Assembly (NCBI GenBank): GCA_910578665.1
Contig: CAJTQU010000008.1
Span: 1 to 64,000 of the forward strand
DNA from: an uncultured Muribaculaceae bacterium
GTDB lineage: Bacteria; Bacteroidota; Bacteroidia; Bacteroidales; Muribaculaceae
DNA: 64,000 nt
Direction of reading: 5' to 3'
Shown piece after piece: positions 63,110 to 64,000 of the stretch. A model generated the notes under the pieces. The model was not told the DNA's origin, searched no databases, and saw only the letters and a program-made list of their open reading frames with translations. Numbering within the stretch: position 1 is the first letter of the stretch; each line of letters starts with the position of its first letter. Position numbers and translations under genes: made by a program.

Positions 63110-64000
63110 TTATTTTACTACTTCTTTAACTATCTGGAGCATCTTCTTGTTATTGAGCTGCGTGCGGAAATAGACTTTGTAGCCCTGCGCAGAGAGATTC
63201 TTGAAAAATATCTCAGCACATTTGATTTTTGCAGCTTCAACACCTCGAAGAGTTGATTTATTTTCAACGTCCTTGGTCTCCACTACGATGTTAAGTTCCT
63301 TTTCACCATCGGCTTTCTTGACAACATACATGAAGTCAGGGCTATATGTTCCACCGGCAATCGTCGGTATTGCTATACTACTCCGAGGTATTTTGCCATA
63401 GACAATAACTTCGGCTATTCCTGAAAGACCTCCGTCTATATCTGATTCTATGTTGTCAAGTTCAAGAGGGGAATCGTATGCTTTCGCATCATACAGATAT
63501 TTATCTGCGGCATCTCCTTCCTCCATCTTGACGCCTATTCGACCCTGAGCGATTTCTTCTCTGACACTACCATCGGCGTAAGTAAGTGCCGTAGCCCCTG
63601 CTGAGCCATTGGTTTTCTTATATTTGAAACGTCCTTGTAGGGTCACAATCTTCCAATCTGTGAATGCTTGAACAAGTGCGCTTATAGCCTGTTCATTGAA
63701 ATGAGAATCCTTTATCTTTCCAGACTTCTTTGTATAACGACAGATAGCACTATGTATATTCTCAAGAGAAATATTTGTAGCATCCGACACCCGCTTCAAG
63801 AACACACCATATGGCAATGCTTGATTAATAGTATACTGTACACCGCTATTGGAAGTAGACGACATATGTTCACCATCACTAACAACAATGTCTCTACGGC
63901 TGGAGATAACTCTATCCGAAAAAATATTTCCTGTTTCAAGTATCGTGTCAAGAGCCTTGTCAATTTCGACATTGAGGTCAGGATCATACCATATAGTATA
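63110..64000 (-). CDS. Type III restriction enzyme, Res subunit (3' end; runs off the window)
   Basis: The C-terminal 296 residues of a protein whose reading frame stays open to the window edge at 64000. An internal Met at 63865 gives an apparent 251-residue ORF, but there is no reason to start there: the upstream codons (WYDPDLNVEIDKALDTILET and on) are protein-like. The endonuclease domain is clear: GTYSPDFMYVV with the PD motif (221-222 of the visible part), LNIVVETKD with ExK (241-243), then the helix RGVEAAKIKCAEIFFKNL. In type III systems this domain follows a helicase motor, which should lie outside the window along with the Mod methylase. Confidence 0.85.
   Translation of the reverse strand, partial: YTIWYDPDLNVEIDKALDTILETGNIFSDRVISSRRDIVVSDGEHMSSTSNSGVQYTINQALPYGVFLKRVSDATNISLENIHSAICRYTKKSGKIKDSHFNEQAISALVQAFTDWKIVTLQGRFKYKKTNGSAGATALTYADGSVREEIAQGRIGVKMEEGDAADKYLYDAKAYDSPLELDNIESDIDGGLSGIAEVIVYGKIPRSSIAIPTIAGGTYSPDFMYVVKKADGEKELNIVVETKDVENKSTLRGVEAAKIKCAEIFFKNLSAQGYKVYFRTQLNNKKMLQIVKEVVK

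Noticed and set aside
63796..63987. 63-codon minus-strand frame near the right edge
   Set aside because: The Res frame runs through this region uninterrupted to 64000, so this is an out-of-frame shadow.
1..64000. CRISPR arrays, tRNA or rRNA genes, prophage or integrase genes
   Set aside because: Intergenic regions were read for regular spaced repeats and cloverleaf-like sequence and none was found; BRO-N and RhuM domains alone do not establish a prophage.

Overview
The window is chromosomal DNA from a member of the Bacteroidetes, most likely order Bacteroidales. Four things point there: many promoters fit the Bacteroidetes form (TAnnTTTG, sometimes with TTTG 19-20 bp upstream); LpxC is fused to FabZ; a serine palmitoyltransferase gene indicates sphingolipid synthesis; and the primary sigma factor is a short 286-residue protein. 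A complete methylmalonyl-CoA route from succinate to propionate suggests a propionate-forming gut anaerobe. The family (for example Muribaculaceae) cannot be fixed from sequence reading alone. I saw no rRNA, tRNA, CRISPR array or intact insertion sequence.

Layout. 0-10 kb: a THUMP-like methyltransferase, a FadL-type outer-membrane protein, a low-complexity exported protein, TrmN6, Lon, an orphan ECF sigma factor, a glycosyltransferase and a small beta-barrel protein. 10-22 kb: nadE, then a tightly packed run (tsaC, polyprenyl-phosphate sugar transferase, ClC channel, fmt, menD-menB-menC-menE), facing a nitroreductase. 22-27 kb: a five-gene sodium-pumping methylmalonyl-CoA decarboxylase operon (mce, mmdA, OadG-like gamma, biotin carrier, beta) with strong RNA hairpins at its 5' end and between cistrons. 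27-35 kb: two small conserved genes, serine palmitoyltransferase, lpxD, lpxC-fabZ, lpxA and glutamine synthetase. 35-41 kb: plsC, mutB and mutA (methylmalonyl-CoA mutase, feeding the decarboxylase) and ftsE. 41-54 kb: dnaE, trxA, an NlpC/P60 lipoprotein, degP, rpoD, a beta-barrel protein, a Rel/SpoT protein with a degenerate synthetase domain, and cydB-cydA preceded by a DUF4492 gene.

From about 54.7 kb to the right edge the content changes to an accessory, defence-type island. It holds a tandem pair of DUF262 proteins (the first with a C-terminal HNH/DUF1524-like nuclease), a decayed zeta toxin with its small partner gene still open, a BRO-N/Fic fusion, a truncated RhuM gene, an AIPR (abortive phage infection) gene, and the 3' end of a type III restriction subunit (Res) only 17 bp upstream of the AIPR gene. 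The Res-AIPR operon and the DUF262 pair are the best candidates for an under-described system.

Intergenic gaps are mostly accounted for by promoters and hairpin terminators. Start sites were moved from the longest ORF where the promoter or family N-terminus required it. All functional calls rest on recognisable motifs and family knowledge; no database search was run.
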